Assembly: GCA_025997155.1 (NCBI GenBank)
Contig: BNUF01000038.1
Coordinates: 1-17,887 of the forward strand
Length of the DNA stretch: 17,887 nt
From: Clostridia bacterium
GTDB lineage: Bacteria; Bacillota; Clostridia; Lachnospirales; WQUN01
Reading direction: 5' to 3'
Shown: piece by piece, positions 5,901-13,774 of the stretch
How the letters are laid out: the number at the start of each line of letters is the position of its first letter
Position numbering within the stretch: the stretch's first letter is position 1
Notes under the pieces: model-generated
The model's database searches: none
Told to the model about the DNA's origin: nothing
The model's input: the letters and a program-made list of their open reading frames with translations, nothing else
Made by a program: the position numbers and the translations under genes

Positions 5901-8192
5901 ATCCACTATGTACAGGAAACGCCCGAGGCGCAGACGGCGGACGGCGGCGAACTTCCGCTTACTGAAAAGAGGATTACGAAACGCTACAAACTTGAAAACA
6001 TCACGACTAAAAGCGGACAAAGCCTTGAGCCGGGCTTGACGGATATGCCCGAAATACTGGCGGCGTCAACTGTTCTCAATTCAACTCCGAGCAAACACGG
6101 TTGCTGCACAAGCGGCGGCTGCGACTGCGAAGACGACGACGGAAACCCCGATTGCAATTGCGGTTGCAACTTTGACCATTGGATTGACGGGCATTACAAG
6201 GTGTCATTTCAAAATTCAGGAGGAACAGACCCGCTTGCGGTAGCTAATCCGACTTCCCCGACAAATATAGCGGAGGGGAGCAAATTAGCGACGCTTGATG
6301 GCGGCACGGGCTTGCAAGGCGTTGTTTACGGAAATAACACCGCCGAAGAAGAGTACAGCGGTTCGAGCGACAGTAATCCGTTCGCGTTCTATCCCGCGCA
6401 ATACCTCAATCTTGACGGACAAATGAAGCCGTTTTTCAATTTCATTGTTTACAGAGGATACGACCTCCCGACTGTCGCAAAATATTCCTACGACATAGAT
6501 AAACGCGTGGGAATCGGCAATTCGGCGGCTCTTTCGGGGATAGGCGTAACCACGACAAACACTCCCGCGCCTAAATCAAACGGGGCGAACAAAACGGCGG
6601 CAACGGACGGATATTTAGCGAAAATCCTGTTCGCCCTCACCCACAACGGCACGGGAAACGACTTGCACCTTGACTATTTCGCGACAATGAGCGACTGCGG
6701 AGGCGCGGCAAACTGCCCGATGAACCCGATGCCCGAAACCGTAGCAAGCGGAAGCCTTTTGTACAACTGGATTTTACACGTTTTCAGCCACAAGGACGCG
6801 GCTAATCAAGGCTTGCAAGCAAACGCCAATCTCGGCAACTCACAAACAACAATGAACGGAGTGACAATCAAGCACCTAAGCGAAGGCGCGGTGTCCGATA
6901 TGCAGAATATCAAGTATTATCCGTATGTTGAAATGGTGTACGATACACTTGATAAAACGGCGGACGAAAACGATATGCGCGTAAACGTCCTTTCAGACAA
7001 CATCTCGGAGTTCCACCCGAACGATTATATTGAGCAAGGTTGGTCGGCGGCTCACGATGAAAACGACACGCTTGTGGTTGATTCCACGCAATGGAGCATA
7101 CACTCCCGCGCAACAAGCGGAGCGTCCGCTTGGCAGCAAAAGAACCGCGTCCTCCCGGGCGGCGGGATTTTCAAGGTAAGCGACAACAACTCGAACCCGT
7201 CTGTCGTCGGCGTTACGAGCTGGCAGACGTTTATCGAAGAACCAACACTCACCGCGCTTTCGGGAGAGAGCTACGCAAGCAACTACAACGATTTCAAGGT
7301 TGAAGATAAAATGACGCACCACGACGCTGTAATCAAAGACCTTGTGAACAAACTCGAAAAGAAACATATGCAAATGTATGTGAACACTAATTTTAGCGCG
7401 TCAAACCCTTATGACGGCGGGATTAAGGTTGGTTCGGGCAGCTCCTTTGCTCACCCGACGGGCGGCACGGCTAAAATGAGTACAGACAACAAATACTGGT
7501 TTCAAAAGGACACAAGCCCCGCGGGACGTAATAACAACGGCGCGGAGGGCGATATGGACGTGATTACACCGAACCGCAAGACCACCGTTACATTCTACCG
7601 GATGAGATCTGACGTTGACGGCAAAATTTATCTTGAAAAACAAAGCGTAACCGCCCCCGACGCGTTCGCTGTGGCAAGTCTGAAACCTAATAACACGGCT
7701 TGGTCAACCGTCGTAACCTACGACAAAACCGTATCCTCATTCGACGGCGCGAACGATGAGGCAAAGAAACTCGACGACCGCACTAAAATAATCACAAACT
7801 TCTTCAAAACCCTTAACCGCAACACGGGCAACGACAGCAGTATCACGGGTCATACCTCCGAACAGGACAGCGGTTCTCCCGCTTGGTACAACGAAGCCTT
7901 TCGCGGTATCTGCGTCGCCAAAGTTGAAACGACTTTCGAGGTGGGCTTCGAGCTTACGGATACCCGCCTGAGCGTTCTCGACCCGCACCTCGAGCCGCCT
8001 CACGCAAGCACAAGCTCTATCTTCACGAACGCTTATCAAATAGGCATACGCCTTGACGATACGCCCGTACCGTTTTTGCCTTTCGGAACTCACGGTACGC
8101 AGGCAAACACAACGCTTAAAGAGCCGAAAGACGTGCTTAGGAGCAAGAAGTTTTTCGTGCCAAACGCAAGCGTGACGGACTTGCAAAGTTAA
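2955..8192 (+). CDS. Giant secreted protein (1745 residues), unknown function
   Basis: The start is ATG 2955 with AAAGGGGAAA at 2939-2948. Residues 1-27 are a signal peptide (basic MRTKLSRR, then a Leu/Ala/Phe core, cleavage near TFG-AEG). A Gly/Ser/Asp-rich linker follows (about 28-60), then a long acidic body rich in Asp, Asn, Gly, Thr and Ala, typical of an extracellular protein. Residues 1050-1071 hold a cluster of seven cysteines (1050, 1051, 1056, 1058, 1067, 1069, 1071) around an acidic DDD stretch, followed by FDHWIDGH; two more cysteines lie near 1248-1256 (DCGGAANC). The cluster may bind metal or form disulfides. No LPXTG motif, C-terminal membrane helix or SLH repeat is visible, so retention on the cell may depend on the SLH protein encoded 28 bp upstream. 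Roughly the first 1000 nt use fewer GCG codons than the rest. It may be an adhesin, mating-pair protein or S-layer-like protein; I do not recognise a named family. Confidence 0.85.
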   Translation: MRTKLSRRLLALLLAAVFLFANVPTFGAEGDSGTGSRGDVTGDGTAASAGDGKTESSYGSGSKVTLMVANKGDYNSGYIMDFTPMSDGAWAGLNPSQVGEYPIYFINGSLTKEFTRTNESDAHDISSLIVSEGGAAFGVDNAIYNRINSAFSVDWNNAVSENYVENTLEIKHQEDIQNDEAAKKKNADTLGALLKIMAVKHPEMISDYPELQGVIDGTGGGKQDYIFLVEPLVPARREASSYSYTTILNFASMLNSTAASTDKSFFYTVQKMSGSGGWFNLKPKFIGGINPDTTNLSPIYSGGGNTIASKIYYSGPTKPDGAVEGDDSMFGGSDLDGSDGYDKTKRADASDNKWGFGVLFLGDYLTPDDDSVLQMHIMDVNLADKKAEATKVILRPDVISQRNSLTSRESVTIGEAEVRHAKTDANAYYGGLDAALKSSDFTISKKQLPTAFDGDFIRGKLTGSNVGDKLTYGAIAAGGALNREAFSVTMGMQTENKVFAPTPPDLGKSGDKYALSGYANAPKNADIAKVVPSLENSYAAIGLNHDMADEYFNRNIKTVYSGAFDLNFKPKDGVDASNLAGTTSVMLNGAAYAWWAAASEYISGQISSGNFNINYGGGTAQIVQETAGSEFIYGIRPNDSDTNFKYRKVSDTAFQTALNGLLKSSSAIKDATNETNAVAYKISESGILERNLTVTKATPADEVAKIQDAVSVLGEDVMRANSRGIITYANSGVGSFTNIEGFPEKTFGSETLDYRGYYGKLPQFVALFDAYTPVDLIVLKDGLVDEIYSDAYYADLYNVLNVPNGAGLGLSIEHAAVKPSKVGVSEFIKAFLKAENDGAASVTVGGVSVPLKAGNYSDAIKFGVNTDDITNPDRISLVVSIGKSDNDVVKVYDQTDETGVVTHLRTTKEKITPNTEYSIKNEGDFEVKERFITPQKPKDGTTSGNEESTPWDYVKNETPKQHDGEGETTIPADELDPPHTIYIHYVQETPEAQTADGGELPLTEKRITKRYKLENITTKSGQSLEPGLTDMPEILAASTVLNSTPSKHGCCTSGGCDCEDDDGNPDCNCGCNFDHWIDGHYKVSFQNSGGTDPLAVANPTSPTNIAEGSKLATLDGGTGLQGVVYGNNTAEEEYSGSSDSNPFAFYPAQYLNLDGQMKPFFNFIVYRGYDLPTVAKYSYDIDKRVGIGNSAALSGIGVTTTNTPAPKSNGANKTAATDGYLAKILFALTHNGTGNDLHLDYFATMSDCGGAANCPMNPMPETVASGSLLYNWILHVFSHKDAANQGLQANANLGNSQTTMNGVTIKHLSEGAVSDMQNIKYYPYVEMVYDTLDKTADENDMRVNVLSDNISEFHPNDYIEQGWSAAHDENDTLVVDSTQWSIHSRATSGASAWQQKNRVLPGGGIFKVSDNNSNPSVVGVTSWQTFIEEPTLTALSGESYASNYNDFKVEDKMTHHDAVIKDLVNKLEKKHMQMYVNTNFSASNPYDGGIKVGSGSSFAHPTGGTAKMSTDNKYWFQKDTSPAGRNNNGAEGDMDVITPNRKTTVTFYRMRSDVDGKIYLEKQSVTAPDAFAVASLKPNNTAWSTVVTYDKTVSSFDGANDEAKKLDDRTKIITNFFKTLNRNTGNDSSITGHTSEQDSGSPAWYNEAFRGICVAKVETTFEVGFELTDTRLSVLDPHLEPPHASTSSIFTNAYQIGIRLDDTPVPFLPFGTHGTQANTTLKEPKDVLRSKKFFVPNASVTDLQS

Positions 8193-8198
8193 ACAGGC

Positions 8199-8226
8199 GT
8201 TTAACGACCGTTTAACAAGGTTTAAT
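8199..8226. repeat. Three helically spaced GTTTAA repeats
   Basis: GTTTAA occurs at 8199, 8210 and 8220, between the giant gene's stop and the terminator/promoter pair. The 11- and 10-bp steps place the copies on one face of the helix. It could be an operator for the 8264 promoter, but the motif is short. Confidence 0.35.
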
Positions 8227-8230
8227 CTTC

Positions 8231-8266
8231 AAACCGCGCCGTAAAAAAGCAACGGCGGCGCGGTTT
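8231..8266 (+). terminator. Intrinsic terminator of the surface-protein operon
   Basis: A perfect 11-bp GC-rich stem: AAACCGCGCCG (8231-8241) pairs with CGGCGCGGTTT (8256-8266) around a 14-nt loop. It lies 39 bp after the giant gene's stop. Only three Ts follow the GC part, so termination may be partial. The right arm overlaps the -35 box of the next promoter. Confidence 0.7.
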
Positions 8267-8292
8267 ACATAAAGCGATTTATGCGCTATAAT
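8264..8292 (+). promoter_or_regulatory. Strong sigma-A-type promoter of the protease cassette
   Basis: TTTACA (8264-8269) and TATAAT (8287-8292) are separated by exactly 17 bp. The -10 is perfect and the -35 has one mismatch. Transcription should begin near 8299-8300, leaving a leader of about 20 nt before the ATG at 8321. It is the best promoter in the window and probably active in ordinary growth. Confidence 0.8.
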
Positions 8293-8320
8293 ATAAAGAC
8301 ACGGAGAGGATGTGAGCATT

Positions 8321-8569
8321 ATGGTAAAACAATTTCCAAAACCGCATAAAATGTCGCAAGACGAGATTGACAATAACTATCACGGATACCACGTTTTGCT
8401 TGAAAGAGAGGGGCTTTCACCGCTTGAGGATGCGGGGTTTGTCGTAGCTATAGGCGAAACAAGCGAAGATGTTGTGTGGATGGACGAAAATATATGCGGC
8501 AATATGAAACGAGTAATGATGGTGTTCGGCGACAGAGATAGAAATAAGGCGATAGTTAGTGTATTATAG
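8321..8569 (+). CDS. Small protein (82 aa) paired with a retropepsin-like protease
   Basis: ATG 8321 is preferred because GGAGAGGA (8303-8310) lies 10 nt before it; the in-frame GTG at 8312 is only 1 nt from that SD. The product is acidic and soluble with no signal peptide. An N-terminal basic stretch (MVKQFPKPHK) is followed by a likely two-helix segment and a beta-rich C-terminal half ending KAIVSVL. I do not recognise the family. Its end overlaps the start of the aspartic protease gene by 11 nt, so the two are probably translationally coupled and may act together, for example as substrate, inhibitor or partner (inference). Confidence 0.75.
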   Translation: MVKQFPKPHKMSQDEIDNNYHGYHVLLEREGLSPLEDAGFVVAIGETSEDVVWMDENICGNMKRVMMVFGDRDRNKAIVSVL

Positions 8570-9065
8570 AAAAATAGAGCTATTCCCTGTTTCTGACAGG
8601 GTTAAGTTTATGTCAACCGTTCAGGTAAATATCGCCGAAACAAGAGGGCTGTATCGCATAACAAAACAGCCTCAAAAAGATATAAGGGTTATATTTGACA
8701 CAGGTTGCCGAAATACATTAATTCCTTATGATGCCTATCTAATGGGGCTGGCACACAAAACAGACGTGATAGATTACGTAACAGTCAGCGGACACGATAA
8801 TGTTGAGGTTTTCGGCGTATACTTGGATAAGCTGAAAATAGGCAAATACACACTTCCTTATGTGTTCGGCTTCACTTCCGAAAATATAAGCGGAGGTGTA
8901 CTTGACAATATTATTTTGGGTGCGAATGTGTTTAGCAGATGGCGTTATGTTATTGACTCCGAGGCTCACACGCTGCAATTTCGGGAAAAAAAGCCATTCG
9001 GCGTAAAACAGCTGACTTATCCGCATTATTTTGACAGAACAGGAAAACTTTTGTTGGTTGAATAA
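8559..9065 (+). CDS. Retropepsin-like (clan AA) aspartic protease
   Basis: 168 residues from GTG 8559, overlapping the upstream gene by 11 nt; ATG 8610 is an alternative start that leaves the catalytic domain intact. The catalytic signature is IRVIFDTGCRNTLIP with D47-T48-G49, the active-site triad of aspartic proteases. The second family hallmark, hydrophobic-hydrophobic-Gly, appears as IILGANVF (118-125), followed by a strand ending VIDSEAHTLQF. Only one D-T-G is present, and the size fits a single retropepsin-type domain, so activity would require a homodimer, as in retroviral and bacterial single-domain members. No signal peptide or membrane helix is seen, so it should be cytosolic. Base composition is lower in GC than the ATPase operon downstream. 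Protease class is fairly sure; target and role are unknown. Confidence 0.8.
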   Translation: MYYRKIELFPVSDRVKFMSTVQVNIAETRGLYRITKQPQKDIRVIFDTGCRNTLIPYDAYLMGLAHKTDVIDYVTVSGHDNVEVFGVYLDKLKIGKYTLPYVFGFTSENISGGVLDNIILGANVFSRWRYVIDSEAHTLQFREKKPFGVKQLTYPHYFDRTGKLLLVE

Positions 9066-9078
9066 CAAGATTTAATAT
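9051..9078 (+). promoter_or_regulatory. Possible promoter of the ATPase operon, embedded before the terminator
   Basis: TTGTTG (9051-9056) and TAATAT (9073-9078) are 16 bp apart. The site lies at the end of the protease gene and touches the left arm of the next hairpin. The predicted start, near 9085, falls inside that arm, so transcripts starting here would lack part of the stem and could escape termination. Weak consensus match; inference. Confidence 0.3.
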
Positions 9079-9115
9079 AGAAAAGCCCGTGCCGCTTATG
9101 CTCACGGGCTTTTCT
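9079..9115 (+). terminator. Intrinsic terminator closing the protease cassette
   Basis: A perfect 13-bp stem: AGAAAAGCCCGTG (9079-9091) pairs with CACGGGCTTTTCT (9103-9115) around an 11-nt loop, with a run of Ts at the end of the right arm. It lies 13 bp after the protease stop and only 7 bp before the SD of the next gene. Confidence 0.85.
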
Positions 9116-9122
9116 AATGAAC

Positions 9123-9139
9123 AAGGAGGGGTTGTTTTG
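9123..9139 (+). promoter_or_regulatory. Strong SD fixing a TTG start
   Basis: AAGGAGGGG (9123-9131) is followed after 5 nt by TTG 9137-9139. The frame is open further upstream, but those codons lie inside the terminator hairpin, so the TTG is the credible start. Confidence 0.75.
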
Positions 9140-12100
9140 GCGACAATACATTTGAACACGTTTATAGGCGGGAAGATAGCGAAACCGTCTATAAACACGA
9201 AATACGGGGACGTGGTACTGTACAGCCGCGTTGACGGCGGGATAGACCGCTTTACGGGCAGTCAGGGCGAGGCGGACGAAATCAAGAACAGGGCGGGAGT
9301 TTGCAACTCTCCTGATAATTTGCGGAGGCTTTTTGTCACAAGCGAGTTTGTGATGACGGAGTACCACAAAGCGGTTAGGAAAAAGGCGGTGCATTTTTAT
9401 GAGTTTGGGGAGGAGATTACCGCCGACAACCCTACGCGCAGAAGTATCTTCGAGGGCGGCGGTTTTTACGCGGACATTCCGCGAGAAATTCCGAAACTCG
9501 TGAGCAACGGGTTAAAAATCCTTGCTACGCCGTGGGTTTATCAGAATATCGAGGAGGTTTATTTTGATTGGTTACCGCTTATGGCGGAGCCTGACAGACC
9601 GCTTGTTAAACCGCTTACCCGAAATACCGTAAAAAGCCTTAGTGTGAGCGATATTGACTGGTTTATAGGCACTCTCTTTAACTTGCCTATAAGCAACGCT
9701 TGCGACTGCCTTAAAAAGCAGTTTCCGAGGCTACACACCATTTGCTTTGTGGAGCGTTTAGAGGGCGTTTTAAGAGCCTCAGCCACATACAATGGAAAAA
9801 GTATCGACCACTGGCTTTTGTACGCGCTACGGCTTAAAAAAGAGGGTTTAGCGCGGTCTGTGAACGTGTGGGAGGATGGCAACGCGGGGATTGTCGCGCT
9901 GTATAGTCCATACAAAGATTCGGACAAGTGGAAACAGCATTGTTCCGTCAAAGACGGGATTTATGTGTTTGACCGCGACGTGCTTAAAGCTTATTTTGAA
10001 AGGCTTCAAGCGGATTATGAAAAGACGGAGACAGAGGAAAAACCTGAACCGCCGCCCGAAAACGAGGATACGGACGAGTTCGACCCAGATGACGGCGATT
10101 GGGAGTTTGAGGGTGACTTCGGCGACGGCGATAACGCCGATGAACCACCCGACCTCACGGACGCGGAGCAACAAGACATCAACGACATTCTCAAAAAATA
10201 CGAGCTTTTGTTTAAGCCCGTATTTTTTTGTGAGATTCCAAAGGGAGTGCTTGCAACGGAGGGCTTGCGGGCGATTAAGCCGCACCCGCGTTACGCGGGA
10301 AGCCGCGACCAAATCCGCGACAAGGCAATTTTCGCGGAGATACAGTCTGTTCTGCGCGAGGTTGGGTATGGGCTAAAGCCTTGCGACAAGGAGCTTCGCG
10401 CCGTTGATAACTCTGATTTAGCTAAAAATTATCTGCCCGAACATATTTTAGCTTACGCGTCGAAAACAGCGGGCGGCACGGGATACAGCGTTTGGAACGA
10501 CTGGAACGTTGCCGTTACGGAAGAAATCACCTCAAAATATCTCGGACTTTTCAGCGCAAGCCGCGACAGGGGCGGCTTTGCGGCTAAGTTCAACGCGCTT
10601 GTAACCAACGCCGTATTGGTAACGTACTGTGACGCAAACGTAATGAAACTGCGGGTTTGTCTGCCTAGCGAGTATGTAGATGAGTTTGTGAAAAAACTCG
10701 CTGATGTAAAATTCGACAATCAGAATGAACTGGCTATAAGCCTGTTGGGGAACGGCGTTATGGGCGTTACGGTGTTCTACAACTTGAAAGAGGCACTTGA
10801 AACGCCGTCTTTCGCGTACCACGCAATAGACAAACTCCTTGAAAACGGCGCGGCGCTTGGGCTTGACAATGTTTTCTTGGGCGAGCTTAACAGCGGGCAG
10901 TTTATCACGAAAGACTTCACGGAAAACTTGCGGTTTTCGGCGTTAATCGCGGCGGGAAGCGGCTCGGGCAAGGGCGTTCTGACGCTTAACATTCTTGCGG
11001 CGGCGGTGGGTTCGGGTTGTCCTATATTTTACGCGGACTACAAGCCCGAAATGTCCTCTATGCTGTGGGAGTGCGAACAGCGAACGGGATTAAGCGTTTT
11101 CGCGTATGACGGCGTTTTGGGCAATAAGTCGTCTTTGTTTCCCAAATACTCTATAAAAAATACGCTGTCGGAGGAACTTTGGGACAGGCTAAAAGGCACG
11201 AGTTTGAACATTTTGCTGTATCTGAAATTCTTGCACTTAATGGCGGCTATATGTCAAAGCCGCGCAACAGGCGGGTTTGACAGCAGTGAACGTGTTGTGT
11301 TTATCGTTGACGAACTTCAAAAAGCCGCGAACGCGGCGGCACTGCTGCTTAGACGGCTTAAACCGCTTACAGTCAAAGAAAAGAAAACGCCGTCAGGCGA
11401 GGCGTTAGACAAGGAGATAACACTTTTGCGTCAATGGATTGCAAGCATACGCGACGGTATGCTTGCTTACGGCATTACAAACGGGCGTATGGCTAACGCG
11501 AACGCCTTTTTCCTGTTTCAGTACATTCAGCGCGGCGAGTGGGACAAGTACGAAAAGGGTGCGGCGGACAACCCTTGCACAGTCCCGCCGACTTACGGGA
11601 CGACTGTGCGGATTCTCGGACGCGGCACGGAAAAGACCCCCGAGGGTACTCTCAATCTGCGAAACGAGTTTGATAAGACTAAAATAGCCGACCACCGCCA
11701 CTTCGCGTATCAAGACGGCAAGGGCAATTTCGAAGTGTTTAAGCCATACATCGTACTTAACTCCGCCGACCCGAACAGCAAGAGCATTGAGGGCTTGACG
11801 AACGGCAATCACGACAAACTCCAAAAACTGCTTGACGACGAGGGCGACGGCACAACGCTTAACCCCGAAATGTCGTTTTTCGGGCTTTGCGAGAAGATTA
11901 CGGGCGGACACACGGGCGATATACTTCACAAGGCGGTGACGCTTGCGGAGAACTACCTTAAACAGCAAGGCGTACTGCAAAACTACCGCGACATAAACGA
12001 GTATATGCACGATTTCAGTTCCCGCGCCTTGTTCAGCGTGGACGACCTCGCAAGCGGCGCGGCGGCGGGATATTACGACGGCGGCGAAACTTACAATCAA

Positions 12101-13060
12101 GAGGATTACGGCGAAGATAGCGATGACAGCGGCAATAATTTTTTTGAAAACGAGTACACAAATCCATATACAGAGCCTGTTTCAGAGGAGAGAAAAACAA
12201 CTTATGGCGAAGAAGAAACGAATAAATCAAGCAAAAGAGGAAACGCAAAACCCCGCCAAACACCGCTTGACCGCGACAACGCCATAGAGTGCGGGGAGTA
12301 CGCGGATACTGTTCTTTCGCCGTTCGAGGAATTTCTCACCAACACGCCGTTTCGTGCGGGACTGTACCGTGAGAAGTTATTTGGCGCGGTGCTTAAAGCG
12401 GTACGGAGTGCGGGGATTAAGCGCGGCGCGATTTCACGAATAGACATAATCAACAGCGAAATCTTTGTGAACGGGCGTTTGCTCAACCTTGACGGCATTT
12501 TAGGCGGCGACGCGAACATTGAATTTCTTGATATTCTCAGTTTCAAGCAGCTTTTCAAAGAGTACGCCGCGCTGAAAACGCTTACGGTTGACGAAACCGC
12601 CTATGAGTGTGCGGTGACGGAGTTTAATCTGCGTCTTGATACTGATATTTTCGGACACTCGAAATCGATCCAAACGCTTAGAATAGAGGATTCAGACGGG
12701 CTTTTTGAAATCAAACGCTCTGACATTTCGAGAGATAAAGCTCCTCAAAAAGATAAAACCAACAACGCCCGCGCCAAATCCGACTACGCGCTTGCGTTCG
12801 CTCCCGCCGCGATAAGGAGTATCCGCTCGGCGTGGAAAAAGTCCTCAAAGGGGCAGAAAGTATGGTTTTCGGCTGCCGCCAAACGCGCCTACGACTACGC
12901 GGGAGAGAATTTGATTTCAAAAGGGAAATTCAAACCCGTAAAGCCTTTACTCGCGTTCACCGTCGGCACGGCGATTGGCGCGTTGGGGCTTGGGTTGTGG
13001 CTCGGCAAGAATATTATTCAAATGCCGTTTCACATTATGGCTGAAAAAAGCGAAAGATAG
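9137..13060 (+). CDS. Large P-loop ATPase of the FtsK/HerA type with a C-terminal membrane helix (putative transfer motor)
   Basis: 1307 residues from TTG 9137. An N-terminal domain (about 1-290) of unknown fold is followed by a highly acidic, Pro-rich linker (about 295-355) and a second region up to about 590. The motor core follows: Walker A AAGSGSGKG (GSGSGK at 607-612, K612), a following strand PIFYADYKPE in the place of the family's DPK segment, and Walker B RVVFIVDELQ (D725, E726). NAFFLFQYIQ is a likely sensor strand. A second acidic, low-complexity linker spans about 977-1058, then a C-terminal domain with a hydrophobic helix at about 1271-1294 (AFTVGTAIGALGLGLWLG). Energy-dependent pumping of DNA or protein is the general role of this superfamily. 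A membrane helix at the C-terminus rather than the N-terminus is unusual for a VirD4/TcpA coupling protein. It could instead be a VirB4-like or accessory ATPase. It leads a tight operon, with the next gene starting 9 nt after the stop. Confidence 0.8.
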   Translation: MATIHLNTFIGGKIAKPSINTKYGDVVLYSRVDGGIDRFTGSQGEADEIKNRAGVCNSPDNLRRLFVTSEFVMTEYHKAVRKKAVHFYEFGEEITADNPTRRSIFEGGGFYADIPREIPKLVSNGLKILATPWVYQNIEEVYFDWLPLMAEPDRPLVKPLTRNTVKSLSVSDIDWFIGTLFNLPISNACDCLKKQFPRLHTICFVERLEGVLRASATYNGKSIDHWLLYALRLKKEGLARSVNVWEDGNAGIVALYSPYKDSDKWKQHCSVKDGIYVFDRDVLKAYFERLQADYEKTETEEKPEPPPENEDTDEFDPDDGDWEFEGDFGDGDNADEPPDLTDAEQQDINDILKKYELLFKPVFFCEIPKGVLATEGLRAIKPHPRYAGSRDQIRDKAIFAEIQSVLREVGYGLKPCDKELRAVDNSDLAKNYLPEHILAYASKTAGGTGYSVWNDWNVAVTEEITSKYLGLFSASRDRGGFAAKFNALVTNAVLVTYCDANVMKLRVCLPSEYVDEFVKKLADVKFDNQNELAISLLGNGVMGVTVFYNLKEALETPSFAYHAIDKLLENGAALGLDNVFLGELNSGQFITKDFTENLRFSALIAAGSGSGKGVLTLNILAAAVGSGCPIFYADYKPEMSSMLWECEQRTGLSVFAYDGVLGNKSSLFPKYSIKNTLSEELWDRLKGTSLNILLYLKFLHLMAAICQSRATGGFDSSERVVFIVDELQKAANAAALLLRRLKPLTVKEKKTPSGEALDKEITLLRQWIASIRDGMLAYGITNGRMANANAFFLFQYIQRGEWDKYEKGAADNPCTVPPTYGTTVRILGRGTEKTPEGTLNLRNEFDKTKIADHRHFAYQDGKGNFEVFKPYIVLNSADPNSKSIEGLTNGNHDKLQKLLDDEGDGTTLNPEMSFFGLCEKITGGHTGDILHKAVTLAENYLKQQGVLQNYRDINEYMHDFSSRALFSVDDLASGAAAGYYDGGETYNQEDYGEDSDDSGNNFFENEYTNPYTEPVSEERKTTYGEEETNKSSKRGNAKPRQTPLDRDNAIECGEYADTVLSPFEEFLTNTPFRAGLYREKLFGAVLKAVRSAGIKRGAISRIDIINSEIFVNGRLLNLDGILGGDANIEFLDILSFKQLFKEYAALKTLTVDETAYECAVTEFNLRLDTDIFGHSKSIQTLRIEDSDGLFEIKRSDISRDKAPQKDKTNNARAKSDYALAFAPAAIRSIRSAWKKSSKGQKVWFSAAAKRAYDYAGENLISKGKFKPVKPLLAFTVGTAIGALGLGLWLGKNIIQMPFHIMAEKSER

Positions 13061-13069
13061 GTGATTATT

Positions 13070-13774
13070 TTGACTGAAAAAACAACACAAACTAAGTCTA
13101 CAAGCGTGTTTGACGTGTTTTCAGAGGAACTTAAAAGCGAGTTATGCGCGTTTTTGGCGGTGTATTTGTCAAAAGGGCTTACAGACCGTATCTTCTACGC
13201 GGCTATGGAAAAGGATTCGGAGCAATTTTACGCGTATGAGAAAATCAGGGGGCTTGCGGACAGCGAAAGCAGACTTCCAAACGGCGCTAACGACTTGTTT
13301 TTAAGCGTTGACGATGTGCCAAACGGCATAGTTGCGGAGTTTCGCCCGAAACTGTTAAAACTTGCAGCACTTGCGGCGGGGAACGCGAAAGCCCCGAATT
13401 TTCGGGAAACGACAGAAGAAATTTTTGATACAGCGAAAATCAAAGAGGGCAAGGAGAAAGAATTGACAGGGCTTAGTCAGCTTATTTTTGAAAATTTATA
13501 CAACGAAGGCGACAGTATCGAGTTTGTGATTTGCCGAAAACGAGGCGGCGACAGGGTTTCTTGGATACGGACGGACAACGCGGGCAAACGGTTTTCAATG
13601 AATTACCCCGCGTACAGACTAACTCCGACGGATATACAGGCTTTTATCCCGACTCTCGAATCAGAGTTAAATAACCCGCTAACCCTTACGATTGCGGGAT
13701 TTATACCGCAAAACAAAGGTGTGTTAGTCCGCGTAACTTTCGGAAAGCCGCAAACAGAAAGCGAGGGCTTATAA
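13070..13774 (+). CDS. Unrecognised 234-residue operon protein
   Basis: The start is TTG 13070 with AGGTGA at 13059-13064 (5 nt spacing); a GTG at 13061 is in frame but overlaps that SD. The protein is acidic and soluble, without signal peptide or membrane helix. The N-terminal half looks helical (VFDVFSEELKSEL, then an Ala/Leu-rich segment). The C-terminal half looks beta-rich, with SIEFVICRKRGGDRVSWIR and a final strand KGVLVRVTFG. I recognise no family. It sits between the large ATPase and the small membrane protein with almost no spacing, so a role in the same transfer machine is likely (inference). Confidence 0.8.
   Translation: MTEKTTQTKSTSVFDVFSEELKSELCAFLAVYLSKGLTDRIFYAAMEKDSEQFYAYEKIRGLADSESRLPNGANDLFLSVDDVPNGIVAEFRPKLLKLAALAAGNAKAPNFRETTEEIFDTAKIKEGKEKELTGLSQLIFENLYNEGDSIEFVICRKRGGDRVSWIRTDNAGKRFSMNYPAYRLTPTDIQAFIPTLESELNNPLTLTIAGFIPQNKGVLVRVTFGKPQTESEGL

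Noticed and set aside
7737..8186. 149-codon minus-strand frame under the giant gene
   Set aside because: It is fully antisense to a well-supported gene. Long antisense frames are expected with GCG/GAC-rich codons, and it shows no SD or family motif.
9031..9059. Promoter with perfect TTGACA at 9031-9036
   Set aside because: The hexamer encodes protease residues, and no -10-like sequence lies 15-19 bp downstream.
11405..12100. 231-codon minus-strand frame opposite the large ATPase
   Set aside because: It is antisense to the conserved ATPase. Its Val/Ala/Arg-rich product is what the reverse of Asn/Asp/Gly/Thr codons gives, and no start signal is seen.
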